Positions 34,192 through 45,295 of a stretch of DNA of 64,000 nucleotides are shown piece by piece. The stretch's first letter is position 1. Every line of letters begins with the position of its first letter. Source of the DNA: Topomyia yanbarensis (taxonomy: Eukaryota > Arthropoda > Insecta > Diptera > Culicidae). The notes beneath the pieces are model-generated. The model made no database searches. It was not told where the DNA came from and was given only the letters and a program-made list of their open reading frames with translations. A program made the translations under genes and the position numbers. Where the stretch lies: positions 41,897,524 to 41,961,523 of the forward strand of contig NC_080670.1 of assembly GCF_030247195.1 (NCBI RefSeq), read 5' to 3'.

Positions 34192-37100
34192 TTAAAGTTG
34201 GATATTGATGGTTTTTATGAAGGTGTGTATAAGGGACATATAGAGGACATCGCGGCTTGCCAACACATCTCGAACCGGGACGTTGGGTGGTCTTCCTTGG
34301 GCCCGGAGGGTGTCCATAAGCCGAGACCTGGCGGAACTGTACTCGGTGCACGCCCAGACTATGTGCTCTATATCGTGATAACCGTCGCCACAAGCGCAGA
34401 TACCACTCTCCACGAGCCCAATACGTCGGAGATGTGCATCCAGCGTGTAATGGTTCGCCATGAGTCGGGACATCACACGAATGAAGTCACGACCCACATC
34501 CATCCCCTTGAACCAAGGTTTCGTCGATACCTTAGGGACTATCGAATGTAGCCACCTTCCTAGCTCCCCATTGCTCCACGAGGTTTGCCAACTTTCGAGG
34601 GTTCTCTGATGAGTAATACTGAAAAATTCGTGGAAGCAAATTGGTCTTTCAAAAACGTCACCTTCAATGGCACCCACCTTAGCTAAGGAGTCCGCCTTCT
34701 CATTGCCCGGAATGGAGTAATGAGAAGGGACCCACACCAAGGTAATCTGGAAAGATTTGTCAGATAAAGCACTCAGTAGCTCCCGTATTTTCCCCAAAAA
34801 ATACGAGGAACGATTTCCATGTTTCATCGAGCGAATAGCGTCAATAGAACTCAGACTATCCGAGACGATGAAGTAATGGTCTGCGGGTAATGTGTCAATG
34901 ACTCCAAGGGTATACTGAATAGCAGCTAGTTCTGCGGCGTAAACTGAAACAGGGTCACTGAGTTTGTAGGAGGCGGTGAACTTTTGATTGAAAATACCGA
35001 AGCCAGTGGACCCTTCGAGGTTTGATCCGTCAGTATAAAACAACTTAGAACAGTCGACTTCTCGGAATTTATTATAAAAAAATATTTGGAACCACTTGTG
35101 GGCGTATGTGGTCCGGAATTCCAATAATCTCATCTTTCATGGATGTGTCGAAGAAAACAGTAGATTCAGAAGTATTTATGAAATGCGCATGGTTGGGATT
35201 GTAAGAAGGATTAATATTTTGCGCCATGTAGTCAAAGTACAGGGACATAAAACGGGTCTGAGAATTGAGCTCAATAAGCCTTTCGAAATTTTCAATCACC
35301 AACGGGTTCAAGATATCACATCGAATGATGTGATATGAGAGTTCCCAAAATCGATTTTTCAGCGGGAGAACGCCCGACAGGACTTCGAGACTCATCGTAT
35401 GGGTCGACTGCATGCACCCTAAGGCGATACGCAAACAACGATACTGAATTCTTTCGAGTTTGATGAAATGTATGTTCGCGGCGGATCGAAAGCAGAAGCA
35501 TCCGTATTCCAGTACCGACAGTATCGTTGTTTGATACAACCTAATTAGGTCTCCTGGGTGGGCACCCCACCACGTTCCGGTTATTGTACGAAGAAAGTTG
35601 ATCCTTTGTTGGCATTTCTGTTTCAGATACCGAATATGGCATTCCCAAGTACCTTTCGAGTCGAACCAGACCCCTAGATATTTTACTGTGAAGACCTGAG
35701 CTAGAGTTTGACCCATTAATAGAAGCTGTAGTTGTGCTGGTTCACGCTTCCTAGAAAATACAACTAGCTCAGTTTTCTCCGTGGAGAATTCGATACCCAG
35801 CTTAATAGCCCATGCAGACAAATTGTCCAAGGTATTCTGTAATGGTCCTTGTAGATCGACAGCTTTGGGTCCCGTAACAGACACCACGCCATCGTCTGCA
35901 AGTTGTCTTAACGTGCAGGAATTGTCAAGACATTCATCAATGTCGTTGACGTAGAAATTGTATAACAGGGGGCTTAGACATGAGCCCTGGGGAAGGCCCA
36001 TGTAGCTAAATCGTGATGTCGATAAGTCACCATGCGAAAAATGCATGTGCTTTTCCGACAACAAGTTTAGTAAAAAGTTGTTTAAAGTCGCTGAAAGACC
36101 ATCTGAAAGAATGTTGATAGAAACTGAATCAAAAGCCCCCTTTATATCTAGGAACACTGATGCCATCTGCTCTTTGCTAGCATAGGCCATTTGAATTTCA
36201 GTTGAGAGCAACGCAAGACAATCGTTCGTCCCTTTGCCTTTGCGAAAGCCAAATTGTGGATCTGACAGTAAGCCATTTGCTTCGACCCAATTGTCGAGGC
36301 GGGATAGGATCATTTTCTCGAACAACTTCCGGATACAAGATAGCATTGCGATCGGTCGATACGAATTGTGGTCGGAGGCTGGTTTTCCTGGTTTTTGGAT
36401 GGCGATGACCTTCACTTGCCTCCAATCGTGTGGGACAATGTTAGCCTCAAGAAACTTATTAAATAAGTTCAACAAGCGTCTCTTGGCAGAGTCTGGCAGA
36501 TTCTTCAACAAGTTGAATTTGATTCTGTCTGGCCCCGGAGCTTTATTGTTACACGACAAGAGAGCAAGTGAGAACTCCACCATCGAAAAAGGTGTTTCGT
36601 TCGCGTTATCGTGACGGGACGCGGCGCGGTAGATCTTCTGTGCCGGGGCGGAATCCGGACAAACCTTCTTGGCGAAATCGAATATCCAACGATTTGAATA
36701 TTCCACGCTCTCATTAGTACTGTTTCGATTTCGCATACGTCGGGCTGTTCCCCAAAGAGTGCTCATCGATGTTTCTCTCGTTAATCCGTCGACGAACCGG
36801 CGCCAATAACCGCGTTTTTTGGCTTTCATCAAACTCTTCATTCGCTTGTCTAACGTCGCGTACTGTCGAAAACTAGCGGGTAACCCGTCGTTCCGGAAGG
36901 TCTTAAACGCGGCGGCCTTCTCTGCGTACACGTCTGAGCACTCTTTATCCCACCAGGGATTGGGAGAACATTTTTGTATGTTCGCGCCGGGTACTGGCTT
37001 AGTCTGAGCTTGATTCGCGGTGTCGAGAATCAAGCCAGCCAAAAACCTGTACTCTTCCTCCGGAGGAAGTTCTTGAGTAGATTCGATGTTGTCGGATATC

Positions 37101-37870
37101 GCGGCAGCATAGCTCTTCCAATCGATATTTCGTGTGGGGTCATACGAAATATTGATTGTTTCCAATGGCCTTGAGCCGTTATTGATTGAGACTACGATCG
37201 GCAGATGGTCGCTACCGTGGGGATCAGGAATTACCTCCCACGTGCAATTTAACCGCAGCGATATTGAGCAAAGGAACAAGTCTAAGGCGCTCGGGTGCGC
37301 TGGAGGAGCAGGAATCCGTGTCATTTCACCCGTGTTTAAAATTGTCAAATTGAAGTTATCGCAAAGATCCTGAATTATGGAAGACCGGTTATCATCATAG
37401 AGGCAACCCCATGCTGTACCGTGAGAGTTAAAATCTTCTAAAACTAGTCGCGGTGCTGGCAGGGATTCTAAGATGTCTTGTAGCCGTCGGTGCCCAACCG
37501 CGGTGTTGGGGGGAATATATATGGAAACTATGCAAAGGCTTTTGCCTTTGGTTGTTACTTGACAAGCGACAACTTCAATACCTGTTATCGAGGGAAGGTT
37601 AATTCTGTAGAAGGAATAGCACTTTTTGATCCCCAAAAGCACTCCTCCATAGGGGGTGTCTCGATCCAGGCGAATAATATTAAAGTCGTGGAAGTTGAGA
37701 TCTATGTCGGAAGTTAACCAAGTTTCACATAATGCAAATGCATCACAACTCAAATTATTTATTAAAATTTTGAAGGAATCGATTTTCGGGATGATACTTC
37801 TGCAATTCCACTGTAGAACAGTGATCAAATCCGTGACCTCGTTCGAAGAGTTAGCCATCGAAGGATACAA
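34192..37870 (-). CDS. I-clade ORF2: endonuclease, reverse transcriptase, RNase H (one frameshift)
   Basis: This multidomain enzyme would nick DNA, reverse transcribe the element's RNA and degrade the RNA strand. The better start is ATG 37856-37858 (MANSSNEV), whose ATGGCTAA overlaps the ORF1 stop; an upstream ATG lies at 37870. Endonuclease: LQWNCRSI, CETWLTSD, LEDFNSHGTAWG (Gly is usual where Glu stands) and HGSDHLPIVVSI. Reverse transcriptase: NKAPGPDRIKFN, YRPIAMLSCIRKLFEKMIL, FGFRKGKGTNDCLALLS, FLDIKGAFDSV, GLPQGSCLSPLLYNFYVND and QLADDGVVSV, with Leu before ADD. RNase H: FYTDGSNLEG, YAAELAAI, VSDSLSSI, WVPSHYSIPGNEKADSLAK. A zinc-like ESGICACGDGYHDIEHIVWAC closes it. One frame break lies in a seven-T run (plus strand A 35076-35082); one base fewer would join the two frames. 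Confidence 0.9.
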
Positions 37871-39164
37871 TCGCTGAAAGGAGGGGCCATTTAGCAGTCA
37901 ACTGCTTCAAAAATGTTCTTACTGTAGGGAGAAAAGCTAACATAAGACTTTTAATAGGATCAGTTTTTATTATCCAGTCCACAATGTCCGAGAGTTTGAT
38001 AATTCCAGTGCCGCGATTATTCTCGAACTGAAACAGAGGAACACTTGGGATTTTTGATATTCCACGAAGTGCTGGGTACTCCTTCTCTGAGTTTAATCCT
38101 CCGAGACCAGGAGCTAATAGCTTCGGTGTGGTGGCAACACTTCCAATAGATGTGACTTTCGGAGTCCCGTCAAGGGATACCTTCTGGCCTTTACAACGAA
38201 CTTTAGGAGAGGAAATGTTCCTCCTCTTCCTATAACTTCTAGGCGCCCTAGTAGATGTTCCCTCTTGTGGGTCATCAGCCTCACCCTCGTTAGGAGGCAA
38301 GTGAGCATAGATGTTTGTTGAGGTTGGTGGTGTAGCTTTCTTTAGCATTTCTGCGAAAGAACGTTCGGATCGTCCCGCAAGGGAACGTTTTAGTTTATCC
38401 CCGCGTAGTTTGTACGCGGGACATGCCGAGATATCATGCAGATTCTCTGCACAGTAAGGACACTTCTCAGCATTCCTACTGCACGAATCATCTAGATGAT
38501 TCTCCCCGCATTTTCCATAGCGGGCCTTATTGCTACAATGGGTGGCTGTGTGACCCAATTGTTTACACTTTGTGCAATTCATGACCCGCGGCACAAACAG
38601 ACGCACAGGCAGACGAACCTTGTGCAATAGGACGTAATTTGGCAAAGCGGTACTAGCGAAGGTCAACCGATAAGAGTTTGATTGGGGGTACGTTTTTGAA
38701 CCATCCCCCGCAACTACTACTAAGTGCAAACGCTTGCACTCGAGTATTTTCACTGGCTGAAGTATGCGGTCTCTAAAACGGCCAACCCCGTACTGCAGCA
38801 GATCCTCGCATGTCAAACTGTCATCGGTGACAACGCCTTCAGACTGTACTTTTACAGCTGAAATATACACGTGATAGTCCTTCGTAAAGTGCTCGCAGCA
38901 AGCAATATCGTTTGCCTGCTTTGAGTTAGTCAGCACGACCCTCAGCCTGTCTGAGCGGACCTTTTTTATTTCGGTCACAGCCGAGAACCGTTCCGTCAGG
39001 TCTTTTGAAGTCTGTAATAGATTCAGCGATTTTGTTTTGGGCCGAAAGAAGACCACAAAGGGACCGGTCGAGAGCTCTGGATATTGTTTGGGTCGGGGGA
39101 GAGCCTTAGGAGTCGACTCGATCTCCATTTGGCCATCCGGGGAGGAAGCCATCGACACCGTCAA
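37851..39164 (-). CDS. I-clade ORF1 Gag-like RNA-binding protein
   Basis: An intact frame of 437 codons that should package the element RNA. The N-terminus is acidic and proline-rich. Residues about 40-190 form an RRM-like region (PFVVFFRPKTKSLNLLQTSK and LRVVLTNSKQANDI). Three zinc knuckles follow at about residues 194-250: CTKCKQLGHTATHC, a second reading YGKCGENHLDDSC in which Tyr (TAT) stands at the first Cys position, and CPYCAENLHDISAC. A basic Ser/Thr-rich stretch precedes a hydrophobic C-terminus. The stop TAA (37851-37853) lies inside the ATGGCTAA that starts ORF2, a layout suited to termination-reinitiation. The damaged second knuckle could reduce function, but length and frame are otherwise normal for the family. 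Confidence 0.88.
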   Translation of the reverse strand: MTVSMASSPDGQMEIESTPKALPRPKQYPELSTGPFVVFFRPKTKSLNLLQTSKDLTERFSAVTEIKKVRSDRLRVVLTNSKQANDIACCEHFTKDYHVYISAVKVQSEGVVTDDSLTCEDLLQYGVGRFRDRILQPVKILECKRLHLVVVAGDGSKTYPQSNSYRLTFASTALPNYVLLHKVRLPVRLFVPRVMNCTKCKQLGHTATHCSNKARYGKCGENHLDDSCSRNAEKCPYCAENLHDISACPAYKLRGDKLKRSLAGRSERSFAEMLKKATPPTSTNIYAHLPPNEGEADDPQEGTSTRAPRSYRKRRNISSPKVRCKGQKVSLDGTPKVTSIGSVATTPKLLAPGLGGLNSEKEYPALRGISKIPSVPLFQFENNRGTGIIKLSDIVDWIIKTDPIKSLMLAFLPTVRTFLKQLTAKWPLLSAIVSFDG

Positions 39165-39484
39165 CGCACGGGGTCAGCACCCGCGCAGACGGGAAAAAGC
39201 CGTAAATATATCAAAAAGGTAGATTTCACTTATCTGTATACTCTTTTCCCACGACGCACCAGTCCAGTTTAAATAGCTGGTTATTGTTCAATCCTCGCTT
39301 TACGAACAAAAGGTTGAGGAATGTGGCCTAACGGTTAACACACGCACAAAAGAAAATAAAAGTCCAAACCTCGAAGAGGCAGAGAATGGCAAAATAACCT
39401 TGAACGCGGATTACTGCACTGTTCTTTTTCCAACAGACCGAAAACAAAACACTTCTATCTCGATCGAGCGATGCGTAGAGACTG

Positions 39485-39498
39485 AATAATATAGTCTT
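39485..39498. repeat. 14-bp target-site duplication, right copy
   Basis: AATAATATAGTCTT, identical to 33323-33336, next to the 5' terminus of the I-clade element. Confidence 0.93.
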
Positions 39499-39907
39499 AT
39501 TTAATACAGTCTTCATCACTAGAAAGCGATATTGCTGGACATATAATGAAAATTATTAAAAAAAACCCTAAAATATCACCATTTTGCGTCCATGCAAAAA
39601 TTCTTTAACAATTTTTGGCATACCATGTTATTCAATAGGCTTCCAGGTATGTAAAAAAATATAACGAAACTAAAAATCGAGAAAAAATATTTTGGTTATT
39701 GGTCAAGAATTTGTTCTAGTTACTCCTCTATGCGTCGCTACGAATTTAATTTTTTGGCAGATTTTCATAAACAATTTATAATCTTGCGGACCCTTTTCAG
39801 TCATTTTCTCGATAAAACATATATTGCATCTAAAACGATTTATTGGGTTTTTTTTATGAAACTTTCAATGAAGAAATGGATATATAGTACAAAAGCCCGG
39901 ACCAAAT

Positions 39908-40310
39908 TTAAAGGGATATTTTCTTTAAATCAACAGAAAGGGAATTATATTTATAAGGTCCAAAGAACAATATCCGCTTTTGACCAAGGCTGCTAAAGAC
40001 TCTAACCCGTAATAATTCGTTAGCTTGCCTGGTGTTACGGACTCGGTTTCCTACAGTAATTTCCAAATTATGATGCATTTCTGTACTATTTAATATATTA
40101 TGTATAAAATTAATTGATTGCATGTCTCGTAATCCAAGAATTGGCAGAATATTAGGAGAAGTGTCAGAGTAGAGGCGTCTTGTTGGGTATAGTAGCGGCA
40201 ATTTAAATATAATTTTTAAACACCTATTCTGTAGTACTTGAAGTGGCTGCAATATCGACTTACAACTTAGTGACATTTTAGAATAATATAAAGCACAGCT
40301 TTTGGGGGTA
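39908..40310 (-). pseudogene. CR1/L2-like LINE reverse transcriptase C-terminal fragment
   Basis: The minus-strand translation reads CALYYSKMSLSCKSILQPLQ, then LQVLQNRCLKIIFKLP and ILPILGLRDMQSINFIHNIL, ending at a stop at 39908-39910. LQN-C-x-I-I near a Tyr/Ser-rich YYSK motif is characteristic of the thumb and C-terminal region of CR1/L2/Rex-type LINE polymerases. The catalytic part is absent and similarity ends near 40310. A reverse transcriptase fragment that may belong to the same kind of family flanks the R1-like insertion at 45.3-48.4 kb. No RNase H is present. Confidence 0.6.
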
Positions 40311-40509
40311 TAAAGCTAATGATACAGTGATCGGAGGCTTGAGGAAGTTTTTGGATTTATTTTACTCCGTAACAGACCAGCAGGATACCCGGGTACCTCC
40401 AAAACCGAAATACTCATGACTATGGAATTTTTTATCCAATGTGGACACATTTGGATGTTTTGAATTCCGAAACTCAACCACCTTTAGAATCTGTAAAAAT
40501 GCATCTGGT

Positions 40510-40735
40510 CTGGTAAGTTCAGCCAACAAAGTGACAGTTGTCCTACTGACGTTTTCGTTCGCCTTATTGTTTACCGGGACAGCAACCAACACAGCATGAT
40601 CTGGTACTTTTGCAACCCGCTAGTAGCTTGAAATCCCCAGTTTTATCTGCAAACTATGGTAGATCTTACGAGGCAACCTATATAGTCGTGCAAGTCGCAT
40701 GGGTTCGAATGTGTTATTGTCCTAAAGGGAACAAA
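40510..40735. repeat. Dispersed repeat, copy 1 (inverse of 52345-52560)
   Basis: This matches the reverse complement of 52345-52560, for example GGTACTTTTGCAACCCGCTA against GGTACTTTTACAATCCGTTA, and GAGGCAACCTATA in both. Translated on the plus strand it gives MIWYFCNPLVA against MNWYFYNPLSA in the second copy; the minus strand gives AVPVNNKA in both. Which strand, if either, was coding is unclear. Confidence 0.6.
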
Positions 40736-40742
40736 ACTATAA

Positions 40743-41200
40743 ATGAAACAAGCCGTCCGGAAACACAGCTTTGCGTACGGATGGGATCAATTAAGTCATG
40801 CTACGATAAAACGAGTGCTATTGGAAATTTGGAACTGTAAAGAATCAACTGCTAGCACCGAAGCTAATAACAACAACAACGGCTCTACGCTCGTGACCCG
40901 TAAGGGCCATAGGAAAGGAGAAACATTTGATCGCGAACATGAAGGCACCAGAAACGATGATGACATTGACGGCAACGAGAAAAAAGCAATGGACCCACAA
41001 CATATTTTCTCGCCGTGAAAGAAAGTTTCTCCGCACAATAAAAAGTTGCGTGGACGAGATCCAAAGGACGCTCAAAAACATTTGTTTTTATACATTTTTA
41101 TATTGTAATTATTTAATAGACCCACGGCTCCGTTTAAGCTACCACAATGAGCCGTGTCAAATAATCAAATCAGAAAAAATATCAACTATCAAATAAAGTT
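40743..41200 (+). repeat. Retroelement 3' region with GAGCCGTGTCAAATAA tail
   Basis: A short plus-strand frame (40743-41018) with an Asn-rich stretch and a charged tail is followed by a 3' region with ACGGCTC/GAGCCGT inverted repeats (41121-41166) and TCAAATAATCAAATC, then CAAATAAAG. The same hairpin and tail end the ORF1-like gene at 4303-4339, so I read this as the 3' end of a related element. The frame itself has no recognisable domain. Confidence 0.4.
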
Positions 41201-41350
41201 TTCATTTTTTACTCTTTCGTTATCTAACAATTTAATAAGGCGAATGATTACAAAGAAATTACTATTGCTATTTTTTGCTCTTCTATGAATACCGGACGTG
41301 TTCGCCCATCTTCCGGGTAAAAACGCGGGCCCCCAAATATGACCTGGGCC

Positions 41351-41368
41351 CCAGGGCAATTGCCCTGG
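41351..41368. repeat. Perfect 18-bp palindrome in a GC-rich repeat fragment
   Basis: CCAGGGCAATTGCCCTGG sits within a 100-bp GC-rich patch (41310-41410) in an AT-rich context. Similar strings are common in insect DNA transposon fragments; no element ends were defined. Confidence 0.5.
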
Positions 41369-41410
41369 CTGCCTCCCCCTCTCATCGGGCCTGTTCATCT
41401 ATCCCGACGA

Positions 41411-44400
41411 TGCCAGCACTTCCCAAAGCTTGACAGTGCAGGCTTTTACAAAATCTAGGAATAACAAACTCAATACAAGCAATAAGGATTTATTGTTTTC
41501 TTTGTTTTTCTTGGTAAACTTCCCCGGTTGGTATGACTGTCACCTGATATGCAGTTGACCTAGGCTCAATTCCCAATCCTCCCATGTAAATCCTGTAACA
41601 GAGGTTCAGAACAAACCAAGACTATTTGTGTAGATTTTGCCCCGATGCACCGCTAAATCAAATTCTAACAAAGCTTCAAATACAGAAATAAGACTGAAAG
41701 TACCCTCGGTGAACAGGGAATACCCACAATTCTGGTGCTTGTTTTTTTCCTAACGCTGTTTGTTCTGTTCGTCAACAGAAGGAAAAAAGGGAAAGCCAAA
41801 AAAGTTTGCTTCAATCTTCTTGCCAAACATGTTTTAATTAATATTTGTTGACAATTAGGTGTGTGTGTACCAACTGGGGAGATGAAAACAATTTCGGTAT
41901 GAGTGCTTTTGCAAAAATAAATTTGAGCATAGAATTTTAAACTGAAAAGCAGTACAATCTGTGTTTTCACCGATCTATTTGAGCTAGGTAGCTTTAGGTT
42001 ATTCCGACAGGATCTATCGCTTCAGTCTCTTCTGTTAACTCTGATCTATCTGTTATTCGGTCCATAATAGTCTCAGAAAATTACAATGCTGTTCTTCTAG
42101 ACGCTTGATGTGATTTAGCGTCAATCGTTGATAAAACGGTGATTATGATGGAAGGAAAAAACTTCCAACCTAAGCAGTTATTCCCTAACATGTCTTGGAA
42201 TAAAACCAAACCGACTGAAACCTGTCTAATTTTGATTCACTACAATACAAATCCACCGACTTGACAAACCGTAGACAGGTGACATTAAATTAACCGCATA
42301 ATTAGATTGACGAAAACTAGCGTCCCTTAGCTCACGTGCCACACATTCCACCCGATGCACTGCACCACCCCGTCCTGATTCACCCATATGCGGCACCGGT
42401 TCGTTTACTCGCACGGGGACACAATAGTTAACCATCATCAAACAACAAACTTTCACCGGCAATGCATCTAATTCTCTAGTGACATCGGCGTCGTCGGTCG
42501 CAACTTGGCAAACAACGCTGTTCCACGAGAAAATGGCAAAGTTAAGAGGCGTGCAGGCACCCGGGAAAATGACTACAGCTACAGACAATTGCATTTGTAA
42601 CAAACTGCAACGATCCCGGGATGATTACCGAAGACAGTCTCGGAATTTTCTCGCCCATTGAGGTGCATCGTATGGTAATGGTGTCGCAGTCCGTCCGTAC
42701 TGCAGCAGCTCTTGTAGCGAACACAAAGTTCAATCAAGTTCAGTGCCAGTGGTGCAGGATGGGAGACCCCCTCCTCCCCTATTTATCGAGTTGGGGTACC
42801 GGGAGGCAGGAGTTAAATGGCACCACACACATATGCCGTTCTCATAACACATTATTATAAATATCAGCGAACGTCTCTGGCATACCATCGCTCTTCGACT
42901 TGGCAGCCGCTGCCGCCGCCACCGTTGACGTTTCGAGGAAAGTATGCCAAAGAACCGGTTGGCAGGAGCAAGCGCAGAGTTGCTCGTACTTGTCCCTATT
43001 GTAGTTGGAGGCGCAAACAGCGCTCCCTGGAGAAGCTTTGAATAAATGATACCATCCCAGTGTAGTAGGATCGTGTTTCATCAGTCTTATTATTAAAATA
43101 GTTCACGGAATTCAAATAAACCTTTTCTTTCTACACTTTTTCCTTTTAGTTAGTAAAGTGAACGATGAAGAAGTGCTTCGGGGTGTACGTATTGGATCCT
43201 TTCGCTGGACTGTCGGGCGGATCCATAAAGCCTCAAAAACAGCACTATGTAACGATTAGAACATTGTAAACCCTATTTAAAAACAATCTACAAACTGCTT
43301 TGAAAGTATACCAAGACTTTGCAAATTGTGCGCACTGTCCCTATGAATAAAGAAAGTAATTCAAGCTGAAATCGGACATAATATCGTTCTAGCTGTATGA
43401 TTTTGTCATTAAATGATCAACGAAATGAAACTGGTTTACCTTCCACAATGCTTTTGAACACGGTTTTGGGAATGATTTCTAATTGATTGGCCAGATGTTC
43501 GCATCAAAATTCAATTTGAATAATTACTCCATCAGTATTCAAATTAGAAGTATTGTCTTCTCTCTAATTTAGATTTCTCGTCTACAAACCAGAATTTCTA
43601 TGCTAACTTCCTGAGACATCACTCGGGGTTGGCCTGTTGTTTTTGATGCTCACATAAGTTGTGTGTATTATTTGAATTTAGCATCTAACTGGTCCCAAGT
43701 TGGTGTCAATCACTGACTAGCTGATTTCTAAACACCAACAAACAAATCTACCTTTTCTTTCAGCATGGTCTTCTGGTTCAAGATGAATGGTGCCTGTCGT
43801 GCCACGGTTAGGAAGGATTCTTATCGTCCATGGGGTCATAGAACAATTCCTGTGATCGCTATGGGTATTCAACCCGTTTCTCCACAGCCAGATATCGGAT
43901 AGCACAGAGGAGCATTTGAGCCAAAAGTTAAAATTCCAAATTCCTGCTATCGCTTCTAATCCAACACCACTGACTTCCGGGATAGCTTGTATACAATGTG
44001 GCAAACTTATTTGATTCATTTGTTTTGATGATAGCATGCATGAGTCACCAAACTTAGAGCAAATTAAGAATGGTAATCTCGTCGATATCCTCACTTCACA
44101 TATCTGAGAATCTACGTTATTTCAATAGTAACTCTTCAAAAGGGCTAATGAGATTTTTGTAAACAAACTTATTTCGCTCATTATTATGTTACAGAGTTGA
44201 ATTTCATGAAAAACACACATGAATCAACATCTTTACCCTTGGCGAATCAATTTCAAATGTTTTCTGTATTGAAATGATAACAAATTAAGAGAAATCAGTA
44301 AAACAAAAGTTTGTTTACATTTCTTATTGGCTCTATTCAAAAGTTGATATGGATTTATTGATTCGCCGTAAAATCACTTCTCAAATTACACAGCGAAACA

Positions 44401-44700
44401 GAATTATGAGTAAAAATATGTAAACACTACCCAAAGTTTGGGGTCCCTTAAAATTCGTGGTGAGGAATTTTTTGGAAAAAATTGAAATGGGGTATAGGGT
44501 GTAAAGAGAGAGAGAATATTAACACAGAATTGTCAGAGCAGAGAGAATGTACTAGAGATAAAATTGAACGAGTAAATAAATGTTCGGCAGTTCTGCGATA
44601 CACTTCAAACCTAAGGCAAGACGTGACAATTGGCTTCTTATTTTTCATTCGACATTATTCTTTTCGCAGATTTCCACCCTGCCGAAATCTTCCGAATAAT
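41411..44700. other. Stretch without recognised genes
   Basis: About 3.3 kb with short open frames only. 42220-43040 is GC-richer, with a CCGCTGCCGCCGCCACCG run at 42906-42923, and could be host regulatory or UTR sequence, but no domain, splice-site pattern or TE terminus was convincing. Confidence 0.4.
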
Positions 44701-44714
44701 GTTGCTATTTTTGC

Positions 44715-45170
44715 CTTTCTCATATAGAAAGGTTATGCAATCGCTCTAAAAACCGTTAACGTAATCCCGGCCCGGAGGGCAGAATGTCATGTGCCATTCG
44801 ACTCAGTTCGTCGAGATCGGAAAATGTCTGTGTGTGTGTATGTGGAAAAAAATGTCACCTCTGTTTCTCAGAGATGGCTGGACCGATTTGCACAAACTTA
44901 GTCTCAAATGAAAGGTACAACCTTCCCATCGGCTGCTATTGAATTTTTTGTTGATTGGACTTCAGGTTCCGGAATTACGGGTTGAAGAGTGCGACCACGC
45001 AGCAAATTCCCATATAAACTGAAATGAAAAATTCTCAAAGGGGGGAGTAAGGGAAAATTCAATTTTTTTTTGACGAAAATTGACTTTTTTGACTTTAGCA
45101 CCATTGTGCCTTTCTCATATAGAAAGGTTATGCAATCGCTCTAAAAATCGTCAACCTAATCCCGGAAAAA
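44715..45170. repeat. Mosquito dispersed repeat with CTTTCTCATATAGAAAGG, head-to-tail
   Basis: The block starts GCCTTTCTCATATAGAAAGG, then TTATGCAATCGCTCTAAAAA and TAATCCCGG. The same string restarts about 390 bp downstream (45110-45170), so one full unit and the beginning of another lie head-to-tail. CTTTCTCATATAGAAAG is itself a palindrome-like hairpin. I know the repeat as abundant in Aedes genomes. It abuts the CR1-like fragment at about 45175. Confidence 0.65.
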
Positions 45171-45174
45171 TTTT

Positions 45175-45289
45175 TATATGAATGTATGCAAAGTAGTAGT
45201 TCAGCAGAGCTCGCTGGGGAACAAACGCTGTAACTCTCTACAAAATACCACAAGAGGATGCCACACGCTTTTCGACAAATTTTATATGG
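45175..45289 (-). pseudogene. CR1/L2-like RT fragment, part downstream of the R1-like insertion
   Basis: The minus-strand translation reads HHIKFVEKRVASSCGIL, stop, RVTAFVPQRALLNYYFAYIH. This is the reverse transcriptase region following the YLGIHLDPTSSWTHHI segment at 48428-48706. The two join in frame once the R1-like element and one target duplication are removed. It has its own stop at 45241-45243 and is inactive. Confidence 0.65.
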
Positions 45290-45295
45290 TTACAT

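Larger units (their letters stand above)
33337..39484 (-). mobile_element. Complete I-clade non-LTR retrotransposon (6148 bp)
   Basis: A full-length minus-strand element between identical 14-bp target duplications. The 5' end begins CAGTCTCTACGC at 39484. A 320-nt 5' UTR, ORF1 (39164-37851), overlapping ORF2 (37870-34192) and a 3' UTR of about 840 nt follow. The 3' UTR ends AAATAAACGAATTG before a poly(A) of 13, seen as T on the plus strand from 33337. ORF1 with three zinc knuckles and ORF2 with EN, RT and RNase H are typical of the I clade (I factor, MosquI relatives). A full 5' end, perfect duplication and only one frame break suggest a recent insertion. The promoter must be internal, as in the I factor, but I cannot point to it. 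Confidence 0.93.

Noticed and set aside
41545..41575. SINE-like B box (GGCTCAATTCCCAATCC)
   Set aside because: No A box or poly(A) tail could be paired with it.
42226..42603. A 125-codon minus-strand ORF
   Set aside because: GC-rich region with overlapping frames on both strands; no motif, start context or splice signals supported it.
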